Positions 7,649-14,925 are shown, counted from the first letter of the stretch. The stretch is 27,296 bases of DNA from an uncultured Christensenellaceae bacterium (GCA_910585035.1 CAJUEF010000019.1:1-27296), one strand, 5' to 3'. Notes: generated by a model not told the origin, from the sequence alone. Numbers and translations are program-made.

Positions 7649-7686
7649 AAAAAGTATCCTATATGAGAATATAGGATACTTTTTCG
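7649..7686 (+). terminator. Terminator of the feoB unit
   Basis: A perfect 16-bp stem, AAAAAGTATCCTATAT (7649-7664) with ATATAGGATACTTTTT (7669-7684), has a GAGA loop and ends in T. Because it is A/T-flanked on both sides it could work in both directions and also stop the convergent minus-strand cluster. Confidence 0.85.
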
Positions 7687-7761
7687 TGTTGTAATTAATT
7701 TTCTCTTATCGCTTTTCTTTTTTAAAAGAAAAGTAAAGAATAATATATTTGTTATGTAATC

Positions 7762-8106
7762 TTACCTTACAGGAGTGTAGTTAATTTCAGATTTTTTATT
7801 TGTTGCTTCCAGTTTAAATATTACGGGACGCAGACCATCATTACAGCTGCAAATAGCTACGCCGGGTTTTTTAATCCAGTCGCCGTAATAGAAAAGATTG
7901 GCATCTGCACCGTGAGAAAGGGCAAATACATATTGATAAATGGCTTTCCATGCTTCATCGCAAAAACCATCCGGTTTTGCATAATCGGCATAGAAAACCT
8001 GTCCTTCTTTCAGCATAGGACACGGACCCAGTCCGCCGGTACCGTATTCTTTTGCAAGCTCTTTATCAAGGGTGGTTTTTAAAACTGTGATTTTAACTTT
8101 GTTCAT
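7762..8106 (-). CDS. TIGR04076 family protein
   Basis: This 114-residue protein has the conserved features of the TIGR04076 family: the start NKVKITVLKTTLDKELAKEYG, then GPCPMLKEGQ, FCDEAWKAIYQYVFAL, FYYGDWIKKPGVAICSCNDG and LRPVIFKLEA. The family is found mainly in anaerobes and has no known function; its conserved cysteines suggest metal or redox chemistry. I chose the ATG at 8106 over an in-frame GTG at 8115 because AAGGAG (8119-8114) overlaps the GTG and is well placed for the ATG. It is the last gene of a five-gene minus-strand cluster. Confidence 0.85.
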   Translation of the reverse strand: MNKVKITVLKTTLDKELAKEYGTGGLGPCPMLKEGQVFYADYAKPDGFCDEAWKAIYQYVFALSHGADANLFYYGDWIKKPGVAICSCNDGLRPVIFKLEATNKKSEINYTPVR

Positions 8107-8133
8107 AAATTTCACTCCTTAAAATATTATAAT

Positions 8134-8754
8134 TTAATTTGCGACTATCCCCATAATATGACCGTGAATAAGCTCTATATTGTTTATAATAAATGAAGTT
8201 ATTGGGTATTCATCCATAATAACTCCGTTTTTTATAAGGGCTGTTACAGATTTGTATTCGTCTTTATCCAGATAATTATTAAGCAGTTTACATCCATATA
8301 AAAGTGAGGCAATGATAATTCCTTCATTTGTTTCTGCTTCGCTTGTCAGCATTAGGATAAAGCTGCCATGGGTTTCACGAACAGCTTCATCTGTTATTAT
8401 GTACTTTTCGCCGCTTCTGGAGATAATGCTCATGTCTGCACATAGGTTATTCATTATAGCAGATATTACAGATTTTAAGTCCTTATACGTTGTTTTTCGC
8501 AAAAAAAAGTCTATAATTTCTTTAACGGAGCACAATTTGTTTTTATCAATAATTTCTGTTAATAAGCGCAGGGGAGGAGATATGGGAACGGAAACAAAGC
8601 AAAGGTTTATTCTGCCTTTTTCGTCCATTTCAACAAGCTTGTGCTTTTCCAGCTCAATAAGCAGGGCGAGGACTAAAAAAGCAGGTTTCGGCGTTGTGTA
8701 ATAACTATTTTTGTTATCATAAGTGAGTATTGCAAAGCAGTTAAGAACGTTCAT
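8134..8754 (-). CDS. Possible GPP34/GOLPH3-like protein
   Basis: This 206-residue, mostly helical soluble protein has no signal peptide. The N-terminal region fits the GPP34 pattern: an aliphatic helix followed by a strand pair (LALLIELEKHKLVEMDEKGRI), then a helix with a PLRLLTEII motif, and later an IIIASLLYGCKLLNNYL helix comparable to the C-terminal helix of the family. In eukaryotes GOLPH3 binds phosphoinositides and Golgi enzymes; bacterial relatives have no settled role. The similarity is judged by eye and the protein could be an unrelated helical family. It starts four bases after the upstream kinase gene ends, so the two are probably co-translated. Confidence 0.5.
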   Translation of the reverse strand: MNVLNCFAILTYDNKNSYYTTPKPAFLVLALLIELEKHKLVEMDEKGRINLCFVSVPISPPLRLLTEIIDKNKLCSVKEIIDFFLRKTTYKDLKSVISAIMNNLCADMSIISRSGEKYIITDEAVRETHGSFILMLTSEAETNEGIIIASLLYGCKLLNNYLDKDEYKSVTALIKNGVIMDEYPITSFIINNIELIHGHIMGIVAN

Positions 8755-8758
8755 TAAA

Positions 8759-9280
8759 TCATCCTTTATTTAAGCCGGATATAATCATATTTACAATGCG
8801 GTTGACAGTTTTTTTGTTACAGTTTATTTCTATATTACAATATTTTTCATAAAGAGGTACCCTTTGGTGGTATATATCCCACAGGGTTTCGCCTTCTTTA
8901 TGGGCTATGCCTCTTGTTTCAAAGTTTTTAACCCGTTGATTTAGTGAGCAAAATGGCAATCTTAAATACACAACTGTGCCTATGCTTTGTAAATATTTCA
9001 TGGATTCTTCCCGAAGTATAACGCTGCCCCCTGTTGCAATAACAGTTTTATTGCATTTAAGGGAAAGCACCGCATCTTTTTCCGTATCAAGAAAGCTTTC
9101 TATTCCATCTCTTTCAAGGGTGGTTTCAAGAGGCTCCTTTGTGTAATTTATTATTGTATCGTCAGAATCTATAAAACTCCAGCCAAGGGTTTTTGCCAGT
9201 TTTTTGCCAAGGGTGCTTTTTCCTGCTCCCGGCATTCCTATAAGTATTATGTTATTTGCAGTTATATTTATCTTGTTCAT
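8759..9280 (-). CDS. Shikimate-kinase-like P-loop kinase
   Basis: This 173-residue protein has the shikimate kinase fold: the P-loop GMPGAGKST (residues 15-23), DSD (38-40), a TGGSV strand end (83-87), a lid-like segment around ETRGIAHKEG and the late RVPLYEKY. Authentic shikimate kinases phosphorylate shikimate using an Arg in an FR motif and a GGG motif. Here the FR position reads F63-L64 and GGG reads GGS, so the natural substrate may differ. No other aromatic-pathway genes are nearby. Its ATG shares one base with the stop of the exonuclease gene (TAATG), pointing to translational coupling. Confidence 0.75.
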   Translation of the reverse strand: MNKINITANNIILIGMPGAGKSTLGKKLAKTLGWSFIDSDDTIINYTKEPLETTLERDGIESFLDTEKDAVLSLKCNKTVIATGGSVILREESMKYLQSIGTVVYLRLPFCSLNQRVKNFETRGIAHKEGETLWDIYHQRVPLYEKYCNIEINCNKKTVNRIVNMIISGLNKG

Positions 9281-10026
9281 TAATCGAGTATTATTCCTAC
9301 AGGACAGTGGTCGCTGCCGTATACATCGGTCATTATAAAGCTGTCCTTAACCCTTTCTATAATATTTTCACTTGCCAAAAAATAGTCTATACGCCATCCG
9401 GCATTTTTTTCTCTTGCTTTAAAACGATATGACCACCAAGAATAAACCCCTTCAAGGTCAGGATAAAAATGGCGGTATGTGTCTACAAAGCCACTGTTAA
9501 GGAGCTCTGTCATTTTGTCACGTTCCTGAGGCGTAAAGCCGGCGTTTTTGACGTTGGTTTTTGGATTTTTAAGGTCAATTTCCCTGTGGGCTACATTTAA
9601 GTCGCCGCATACTATTACAGGCTTGCAAAAACTATTTAAGTATTGTTTAAAATCATCCTGCCACTGCATGCGGTATTCTAACCGCTTAAGCTCGCTTTGG
9701 CTGTTTGGGGCATATACGTTTACCAGAAAAAAGTCTTCAAATTCAAGATTTATTATTCTGCCCTCATGGTCATGGACGTCTATGCCCATATCATAGGTAA
9801 CTGCAACAGGCTTAATTTTAGTAAAAACCGCAGTGCCGGAATATCCTTTTTTATCGGCGCTGTTCCAATATTCCTCATAGCCTTCAAAATCAAAGGTTTT
9901 TTGCTCTTTTTGCATTTTTGTTTCCTGCACACAGATTATATCTGCGCTGCTGGAGTTTAAAAAATCTTTAAAGCCTTTATCCATACATGCTCTAAGACCG
10001 TTTACGTTCCATGAAATAAGTTTCAT
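9280..10026 (-). CDS. xth: Exodeoxyribonuclease III (AP endonuclease)
   Basis: This 248-residue member of the exonuclease-endonuclease-phosphatase family cuts DNA at abasic sites and removes 3' blocking groups in base-excision repair. The motifs appear in order: the start MKLISWNVNGLRA, the metal-binding Glu in VQETKM, YSGTAVF, VNVYAPNS, the catalytic GDLNVAH, and the final SDHCPV His-Asp site. WWSYRFKAREKNAGWRIDY is typical of the ExoA type. I chose the ATG at 10026 because GGAGG lies six bases upstream; a longer TTG-started form would place this site inside the gene. It shares a minus-strand cluster with the FkbM methyltransferase upstream. Confidence 0.95.
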   Translation of the reverse strand: MKLISWNVNGLRACMDKGFKDFLNSSSADIICVQETKMQKEQKTFDFEGYEEYWNSADKKGYSGTAVFTKIKPVAVTYDMGIDVHDHEGRIINLEFEDFFLVNVYAPNSQSELKRLEYRMQWQDDFKQYLNSFCKPVIVCGDLNVAHREIDLKNPKTNVKNAGFTPQERDKMTELLNSGFVDTYRHFYPDLEGVYSWWSYRFKAREKNAGWRIDYFLASENIIERVKDSFIMTDVYGSDHCPVGIILD

Positions 10027-10057
10027 TTTTTCCTCCGTATTTATTTGCAATTAAATT

Positions 10058-11107
10058 TTATACAAAATAAAAATTGGTGTCCCATGCCGGCAGATATTTA
10101 TAATGCCGCATGTATATTTTATAATCAGGATTTGCATTTAATACTGCTTGCGGAATGGTGAACATATCTTCGTTTCTATGATATGCGGATACGAGAAGCT
10201 TTGGCTTTTGCTGCGCAAGGGTTTTTTTTGCGCCTGCCAAAGTCTTCAATTCGTTCCCTTCCACATCAATTTTAATGTAGGTAAATTCAAAGTCAAGACT
10301 GTCTACCGATATAAGGTCTACATGCTCGTTTCCTTCGCTTGTCAGATAAGAGCTTCTTCCGCCCTTACATTCAAACACTGCCGATCCGGTTTTTGAGGAA
10401 ACGGCAGCATTTATAAGCTTTAAATTGCTGATGCCTTTTGTGCTTGATAAAAGTTTTTTAAAATTCTTTCTATCCGGTTCAACGGCAGTTATATACTTAT
10501 ATTTCCCACCGGTGTATTCTATGAATTCATGCACTGTATCTCCATCGTATGCGCCTAAATCCAGAAAGCTTTCCTCTTTGCCCAGATTAAGCACGCTTGC
10601 AAACGCTTCATAATTATCTGTTTCACAGGAATAAAGGTATTGAGGGTTACCGCTTAGTTTGTAGTTTATAACATTTTCAAATACCAGCTTTGATTTAGTA
10701 TCAGCCAGCTTTAAATATACCTGTTCCAGTTCTTCTTTATGGATATTAAAAAATTCTGTATTAAAAAGCCCTTTTCCAAAAACGGGTACGTCCGGCACAT
10801 AAAACTCCTGCTCTTTTGCAATGGATTTAGCTATTGCAATTACGTCATCCTTATTGCTGCCAAAAGACATAAGGACTATTATATCTTTAAATATTTCCTT
10901 TGCAGTTGAATATTTCATTACTTTAAATCCATGAAAATATTTTTCTCTGTACAAATCGTCACTGCAAAAGACGCCGCTAATAGAGATGCCATATTGCTTT
11001 AAAGCGGAAATAATTTTATCACCGCCGTCTCCAAGCCCAAATAGCAAGATAGGTTTACTGCTCGTTTTTAGTCTATCCCAAAGGCATGTTTTTTCAACTA
11101 TTTTCAT
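10058..11107 (-). CDS. FkbM-family methyltransferase with N-terminal Rossmann-like domain
   Basis: This 349-residue protein appears to have two domains. Residues about 18-115 look like a dinucleotide-binding-like fold (LLFGLGDGGDKI, then IIVLMSFGS), often found fused to sugar-related enzymes. Residues about 160-349 form an FkbM-type methyltransferase: the SAM motif FLDLGAYDGDT (181-191), acidic AVEPD (208-212) and IKIDVEGNE (279-286). FkbM enzymes methylate hydroxyl groups on polyketides, sugars or glycans; the acceptor here is not known. The ribosome binding site is AAAGG. It is the first gene of the minus-strand cluster and is followed 31 bases later by the exonuclease gene. Confidence 0.88.
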   Translation of the reverse strand: MKIVEKTCLWDRLKTSSKPILLFGLGDGGDKIISALKQYGISISGVFCSDDLYREKYFHGFKVMKYSTAKEIFKDIIVLMSFGSNKDDVIAIAKSIAKEQEFYVPDVPVFGKGLFNTEFFNIHKEELEQVYLKLADTKSKLVFENVINYKLSGNPQYLYSCETDNYEAFASVLNLGKEESFLDLGAYDGDTVHEFIEYTGGKYKYITAVEPDRKNFKKLLSSTKGISNLKLINAAVSSKTGSAVFECKGGRSSYLTSEGNEHVDLISVDSLDFEFTYIKIDVEGNELKTLAGAKKTLAQQKPKLLVSAYHRNEDMFTIPQAVLNANPDYKIYMRHYKYLPAWDTNFYFV

Positions 11108-11134
11108 TAAAAATACCTTTCAAAAACTTTTTGT

Positions 11135-11150
11135 TTAGCCATGTGGCTAA
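11135..11150. promoter_or_regulatory. Operator-like palindrome in the leader of the FkbM cluster
   Basis: TTAGCCA and TGGCTAA are perfect 7-base arms around a TG centre. It lies between a candidate -10 element (TACAAT, minus strand 11169-11164) and the start codon, where a repressor site or a leader hairpin would be expected. The cognate factor is unknown. Confidence 0.35.
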
Positions 11151-11289
11151 TGCTGTAATAAATATTGTAGCATTTCTTTAAAGAAAATAAAACATGGTTT
11201 GCATGGAAAAAATTATAAATGTCTAATAAATGTTCACGGTTTTTAATATTGAGTTCATAATTGCGTAATATATTACCAATATAATTAAA

Positions 11290-11453
11290 TCAAACAAAGG
11301 CAAGGAAAAAGAAATTGCCTAAAGTGAGGAGATGATAGTTTTCTAGGACAAAAAGCAAACATTTTTGATTATTCTCATTCCCTAAATTCCAATGTATGTG
11401 TTAATCCCAATTAACAAGAAAGCCCGCAAGGTTTCCCCCCTTGCGGGCTTTTT
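11290..11453 (+). ncRNA. Candidate small RNA ending in a strong terminator
   Basis: A perfect TATAAT (11280-11285), with only a weak -35 (TTCATA, 20 bases upstream), precedes about 160 bases that hold no open frame of useful size. The segment starts with a hairpin, AGGCAA (11298-11303) and TTGCCT (11315-11320), and ends in an intrinsic terminator. No plus-strand gene lies upstream for this terminator to serve, since the genes on both sides run on the minus strand. I do not recognise a known RNA family. Confidence 0.4.
11420..11453 (+). terminator. Strong GC-rich intrinsic terminator
   Basis: AAGCCCGCAAGG (11420-11431) pairs perfectly with CCTTGCGGGCTT (11439-11450), with a seven-base loop and a T-run. 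On the minus strand the tail is weaker, but the hairpin lies just after the SDR gene stop and may also end that transcript. Confidence 0.85.
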
Positions 11454-11486
11454 ACTTTAATACGTTAATATTAGTTTATGTAGCAC

Positions 11487-12305
11487 TTAGCCTTGCTTTT
11501 TAGACTGAAGGGCAATAAGATTAGTGATAAGACCTCCATCAACAAGCAAGTCTGTTCCTGTTACGAAAGAAGCTTCGTCACTTGCAAGGAATTTAACTGC
11601 CTTTGCAATATCATCTGGCTTACCGTTTCTCTTAAGAGCTGTAAGAGATTCCATATATTTAAGCTGCTCTGGGTAATCTCTTGCTGCATCAAGAGCCATT
11701 TGAGTTTCAATAACACCAGGAGAAACTGTGTTTATACGGATTTTCTTTTCACCGAATTTAACAAGCCATTTTTTGGAAAGAAGAATTACGCCTCTCTTTG
11801 AAAAATTATAAGCGCTTGAAGGATCGTCATTTAAGAATGGAAGAATCTTATCTATAAATCCTTCTTCTTTACAATTTACCATAAGGTCGTCATATGCAGG
11901 GTTTGGAGGAACAATATGTCCCATCATTGAAGCTATCATGGTAAGGGAAGATCCCTCTTCCAGCACAGGGTAAAAGCCTTCAATTATGTTTTCTGTTCCT
12001 ATAAGGTCAATCTTCATTATAAGACCACAGTTCTTAGCGCTTGGGCTGATACCCGCTGTGTGAACAACACCTTTGATTTTGCCCATTGACGCTGCTTTTT
12101 TGGCAACTTCATTTACCTGTTCCTGATTTGTAACATCGCATATTGCTGTTTCTGCTTTTATGCCAAGGGCTTCCAGCTCTGCCTTGCCCTTTGCAAGAGC
12201 TTCTTCATTGATATCTGCAATAATAACTGTGCCGTCTTTAAATTGTTTAGCACTTTCAAGACCTATTCCGCCGCTTCCGCCGGTTATAACGTAAATATTA
12301 TCCAT
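11487..12305 (-). CDS. Short-chain dehydrogenase/reductase (SDR)
   Basis: This 272-residue classical SDR has the cofactor motif TGGSGGIG (residues 8-15), D31 after the second strand (favouring NAD(H)), CDV at 56-58, HTAG in place of NNAG (82-85), catalytic S126, Y166 and K170 (YNFSK), and the C-terminal FVTGTDLLVDGG. A roughly 30-residue insertion between S126 and Y166 (from PPNPAYDDLM to FLNDDPSSA) is larger than in simple SDRs and resembles that of 3-alpha-hydroxysteroid dehydrogenase-like members. The substrate cannot be read from sequence; a steroid or other secondary alcohol is possible. It is monocistronic, with GAGGTG before the ATG and a good promoter upstream. Confidence 0.88.
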   Translation of the reverse strand: MDNIYVITGGSGGIGLESAKQFKDGTVIIADINEEALAKGKAELEALGIKAETAICDVTNQEQVNEVAKKAASMGKIKGVVHTAGISPSAKNCGLIMKIDLIGTENIIEGFYPVLEEGSSLTMIASMMGHIVPPNPAYDDLMVNCKEEGFIDKILPFLNDDPSSAYNFSKRGVILLSKKWLVKFGEKKIRINTVSPGVIETQMALDAARDYPEQLKYMESLTALKRNGKPDDIAKAVKFLASDEASFVTGTDLLVDGGLITNLIALQSKKQG

Positions 12306-12338
12306 AAATAATGCACCTCTTTCGTGTTTGATGAGACA

Positions 12339-12367
12339 ATTATACTACTGAATTTTTATAGTGTAAA
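12339..12367 (-). promoter_or_regulatory. Sigma-A-type promoter of the SDR gene
   Basis: Read on the minus strand, TTTACA (12367-12362) and TATAAT (12344-12339) are separated by 17 bases. The expected start is about 27 bases before the coding start. Confidence 0.7.
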
Positions 12368-12443
12368 GAATAGTTAATATTTAGACAAACCTTTTTTTGT
12401 AAAATTAAGAAATTATCATCAGAAAAACGCTGAAAAACCACTA

Positions 12444-12481
12444 ATAACATGATTTGTGCAATTGTCAAAATGCCATGTTAT
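12444..12481. promoter_or_regulatory. Inverted repeat upstream of the flagellar operon promoter
   Basis: ATAACATG (12444-12451) and CATGTTAT (12474-12481) are perfect 8-base arms 22 bases apart. They end 15 bases before the -35 element of the flagellar promoter, a usual place for an activator or repressor. Confidence 0.4.
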
Positions 12482-12496
12482 GCGTTATTATTCCAA

Positions 12497-12525
12497 TTGA
12501 CGGACGCTTAATTGAGTGTTATAAT
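12497..12525 (+). promoter_or_regulatory. Sigma-A-type promoter of the flagellar operon
   Basis: TTGACG (12497-12502) and TATAAT (12520-12525) are 17 bases apart. Transcription should begin near 12532, about 46 bases before the transglycosylase gene. The early flagellar genes are therefore probably read by the housekeeping polymerase. Confidence 0.8.
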
Positions 12526-12577
12526 TAACAAGAATTAATGTATATTATTGTGTAAAATTGTTTAATCGAGGTGTGAA

Positions 12578-13333
12578 ATGAGCATTGTAAATGCGGCTGG
12601 CTTACAGACGGTCAACAATATGCTGGAGGCTAAAAAGAGCGCTGTAGGCAATCCTAATAAGATGTTCCAGGCAATTCTGGAGGAAAAGCTTGGTCCCGTT
12701 TCAATGAGTGAAACTACATCTTCATATAATAGCTCTGCTGTTAAGAGTTCTTCCGGTGATGGAATGTCTTACTCAAATTTGGCAGATTATTATAGTAACG
12801 GTTTATATGATAATAGTTTGTATGGCAGCGGTCTGTCAGGATGGGACCGACTGGTATACGGCAGTTATCCAAATTATCTGGCGGCAATAGCTGCAGCAAA
12901 CGGCACTTTATCGGGAGATTCAACGTATGATGCATACATAAGTGAAGCGTCTGCTGAATATGGTGTACCTAAGAATCTTATTAAGGCAGTTATTTCATGT
13001 GAATCCAGCTTTAATCCAAATGCAGTTTCCTCTTCGGGCGCTGTTGGATTAATGCAGCTTATGCCTGCAACCGCGCGCAGCCTTGGAGTTACAAATTCCT
13101 ATGATCCAAGGCAGAATATAATGGGGGGAACAAAATATTTAAGTTCTCTTATTAAAAATTTCGACGGAGATTTGATACTCGCTATGGCGGGTTATAACAT
13201 GGGCGGAAATCGGGTTAAGAATTTGGGGATAACGCCAAATTCACCTAATGAAAGCGCTTATGACAGTATACCAAGCGGCGTTATGTCTTATGCTAAAAAA
13301 GTAATTTCTAAAATGGCTCAATATGGAGGGTAG
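12578..13333 (+). CDS. Lytic transglycosylase (SLT domain), flagellar operon
   Basis: The C-terminal half (about residues 115-250) is a family 1 lytic transglycosylase domain: catalytic Glu142 in SCESSFNPNAVSSSGAVGLMQ, LMPATA, and AGYNMGGNRV. Such enzymes cleave the MurNAc-GlcNAc bond in peptidoglycan. The first 110 residues are rich in Ser, Tyr, Gly and Asn and look disordered. There is no signal peptide, so export by the flagellar type III apparatus, as for FlgJ-type rod muramidases, is a reasonable inference. It is the first gene of the operon and its end carries the GGAGGG binding site of flgB five bases before that gene, so it likely opens a path for the rod through the wall. Confidence 0.9.
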   Translation: MSIVNAAGLQTVNNMLEAKKSAVGNPNKMFQAILEEKLGPVSMSETTSSYNSSAVKSSSGDGMSYSNLADYYSNGLYDNSLYGSGLSGWDRLVYGSYPNYLAAIAAANGTLSGDSTYDAYISEASAEYGVPKNLIKAVISCESSFNPNAVSSSGAVGLMQLMPATARSLGVTNSYDPRQNIMGGTKYLSSLIKNFDGDLILAMAGYNMGGNRVKNLGITPNSPNESAYDSIPSGVMSYAKKVISKMAQYGG

Positions 13334-13338
13334 ATAAA

Positions 13339-13731
13339 ATGAGTTTATTTACTAAAGTAGATCAGCTGACAACAGGATTAAACGCATCTCAGCTTAGAGC
13401 TGATACTATTAACAATAACATTGCCAATGTAGACACGCCTGATTTTAACAGGTCTTCAGTTGTGTTTGAGGATCTTTACAAGGCGGAACTTAGCGGCGAT
13501 AATTTTGCAGAAAAGAAAACAAGGGCTAAACACATGAATTTTGGATTTGATAACGATAGCCCTATGATGGTGGTTGAGGATACATCCACAACTATGAGAA
13601 TGGATGGAAACAACGTGGATATTGATAAAGAAATGGTGGATTTGGCTCAAAACGTAATTTTTTACCAGGCTTTATCCAATCAGGCAACTGCCGAATTTCA
13701 AATGCTGAATACAGCTATAACCGGGAGGTAG
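13339..13731 (+). CDS. flgB: Flagellar proximal rod protein FlgB
   Basis: This 130-residue rod subunit has the N-terminal helix pattern of axial proteins (SQLRADTINNNIANVDTPDFNR) and the C-terminal NNVDIDKEMVDLAQN...YQALSNQ segment typical of FlgB. It is exported by the flagellar apparatus and builds the proximal rod with FlgC and FliE. The length is normal. The binding site GGAGGG lies within the last codons of the transglycosylase gene. Confidence 0.95.
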   Translation: MSLFTKVDQLTTGLNASQLRADTINNNIANVDTPDFNRSSVVFEDLYKAELSGDNFAEKKTRAKHMNFGFDNDSPMMVVEDTSTTMRMDGNNVDIDKEMVDLAQNVIFYQALSNQATAEFQMLNTAITGR

Positions 13732-13738
13732 ATAAACT

Positions 13739-14182
13739 ATGGGATTTATGAATAGTTTAGATATTTGTTCTTCTGCGCTTACATCCCAGCGCATGCGCAT
13801 GGATGTTATTGCGGAGAATCTTGCCAATATAACCACAACACGTGATGCAAACGGGGAGCCTTACAGAAGAAGATATGTAACAATGCAGGCAAAGGACAGC
13901 TTTTCAGGTTACATGAGCGAGGCAATGAGCGCAGATACCAGCGTGACATCCTATGGCGGAGTAAGAGTTACGAGTATTTTAGAAGATACGGCGCCGTTTC
14001 CTCTTGATTATAATCCGGAGCATCCGGACGCTGATGAAAACGGTTATGTAAGCATGCCTAACGTAAATCTCACAAGAGAAATGGTAGACATGATGTCTGC
14101 TACCAGAAGTTATGAGGCGAGCATTACTGCTATTAACGCTATTAAAAATATGGCGTCTCAGGCATTAAATATCGGAAAGTAG
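13739..14182 (+). CDS. flgC: Flagellar proximal rod protein FlgC
   Basis: This 147-residue protein has the FlgC start (LDICSSALTSQRMRMDVIAENLANI), the central YNPEHPDADENGYVSMPNVN motif and the C-terminal EMVDMMSATRSYEASITAINAIKNMASQALNIGK helix. It is a rod subunit secreted through the export gate. It follows flgB by seven bases with GGGAGG as binding site. The length is normal for the family. Confidence 0.96.
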   Translation: MGFMNSLDICSSALTSQRMRMDVIAENLANITTTRDANGEPYRRRYVTMQAKDSFSGYMSEAMSADTSVTSYGGVRVTSILEDTAPFPLDYNPEHPDADENGYVSMPNVNLTREMVDMMSATRSYEASITAINAIKNMASQALNIGK

Positions 14183-14193
14183 GTATTAAATAA

Positions 14194-14493
14194 ATGGTAA
14201 ATGGAATTGAATCGCTGCCATTTGGCAGTGAAATGGGTGTGCACACTGCCACAAGCAAAAAGAAAGACGAAAATGTTAGCTTTCAGAGCATTTTTCAAAC
14301 AGCTATTCAAAATGCAGAGCAGACCAGCACTCAGTTTGATTATGACACTCAGCAGCTTTTAACCGGCGAAGCGGATAATTTAGCTGAGGTAACCATAAAC
14401 GCCAACAAAGCCCAGACCGCTCTTAATTTAGTGGTTAATCTTAGGGATAAGGCAGTGGACTCATATAAAGAAATTATGAATATGTCGCTGTAG
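14194..14493 (+). CDS. fliE: Flagellar hook-basal body protein FliE
   Basis: This 99-residue helical protein ends with the FliE signature (LAEVTINANKAQTALNLVVNLRDKAVDSYKEIMNMSL). FliE joins the MS ring and export gate to the rod. In most Firmicutes fliF follows; here fliO starts 12 bases after the stop. The binding site is weak (AAAGTAGG) and lies at the end of flgC. Confidence 0.94.
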   Translation: MVNGIESLPFGSEMGVHTATSKKKDENVSFQSIFQTAIQNAEQTSTQFDYDTQQLLTGEADNLAEVTINANKAQTALNLVVNLRDKAVDSYKEIMNMSL

Positions 14494-14505
14494 AAAGAGA
14501 AGGGA

Positions 14506-14925
14506 ATGGCAACTGAAATAGGTTTTTTTGATGTTCTAAAGATGATTGTCTTCCTTGGGATTATTCTTTTTGGAGCATATTATTTGACAAAGCTGCTGGC
14601 ATCAAAGGCTGCGGGAACCGGAGGGAAGAATTTTTTTTCCATGGGAAGCGGCGCTATGGGAGATGCTAAGGTGCCGACGATTATACACCGCATGGTGATT
14701 GACAGAGAAAGCAGCTTTGTTGTCGTGGAATATAATAATAGTGATTATTTAATAGCTTTTACAAACGGAGCTGTTAAAGTTGTTGAAAAGAGAAAGTTAT
14801 CTGAAAGTGAAATAGAGCTTAGGGTTAGCAGACAACATGAGAAAGAACAAAACAGCTTTAATTTTTCCAAATATATGGAAAAGTTTAAGGACAGTCAAAG
14901 TGACAAAGGAGTGGACAAGGATTGA
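14506..14925 (+). CDS. fliO: Flagellar export assembly protein FliO
   Basis: This 139-residue protein has one membrane helix (residues about 10-30) and a cytoplasmic part with the FliO pattern HRMVIDRESSFVVVEYNNSDYLIAFTNGAVKVVE. FliO helps the FliP ring assemble. The last 30 residues are charged and probably flexible. Its stop overlaps the TTG start of fliP by four bases, so the two are probably translationally coupled. Confidence 0.88.
   Translation: MATEIGFFDVLKMIVFLGIILFGAYYLTKLLASKAAGTGGKNFFSMGSGAMGDAKVPTIIHRMVIDRESSFVVVEYNNSDYLIAFTNGAVKVVEKRKLSESEIELRVSRQHEKEQNSFNFSKYMEKFKDSQSDKGVDKD

Larger units (their letters stand above)
11108..11486. other. Intergenic region with palindrome, possible small-RNA gene and terminator
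   Basis: This 379-base gap has no coding frame of note. It contains a palindrome TTAGCCA-TG-TGGCTAA (11135-11150) in the leader of the FkbM cluster, a minus-strand TACAAT at 11169-11164 that may be its -10 element, and a plus-strand segment with its own TATAAT and a strong terminator, described separately. Confidence 0.6.

Noticed and set aside
7712..7733. CTTTTCTTTT-TT-AAAAGAAAAG inverted repeat as a second terminator.
   Set aside because: The stem is nearly all A/T and has no proper T-run after it on the minus strand; it is probably simple-sequence background.
11290..11453. 6S RNA or SRP RNA.
   Set aside because: There is no long closing stem joining both ends, no central bubble, and no SRP tetraloop signature.
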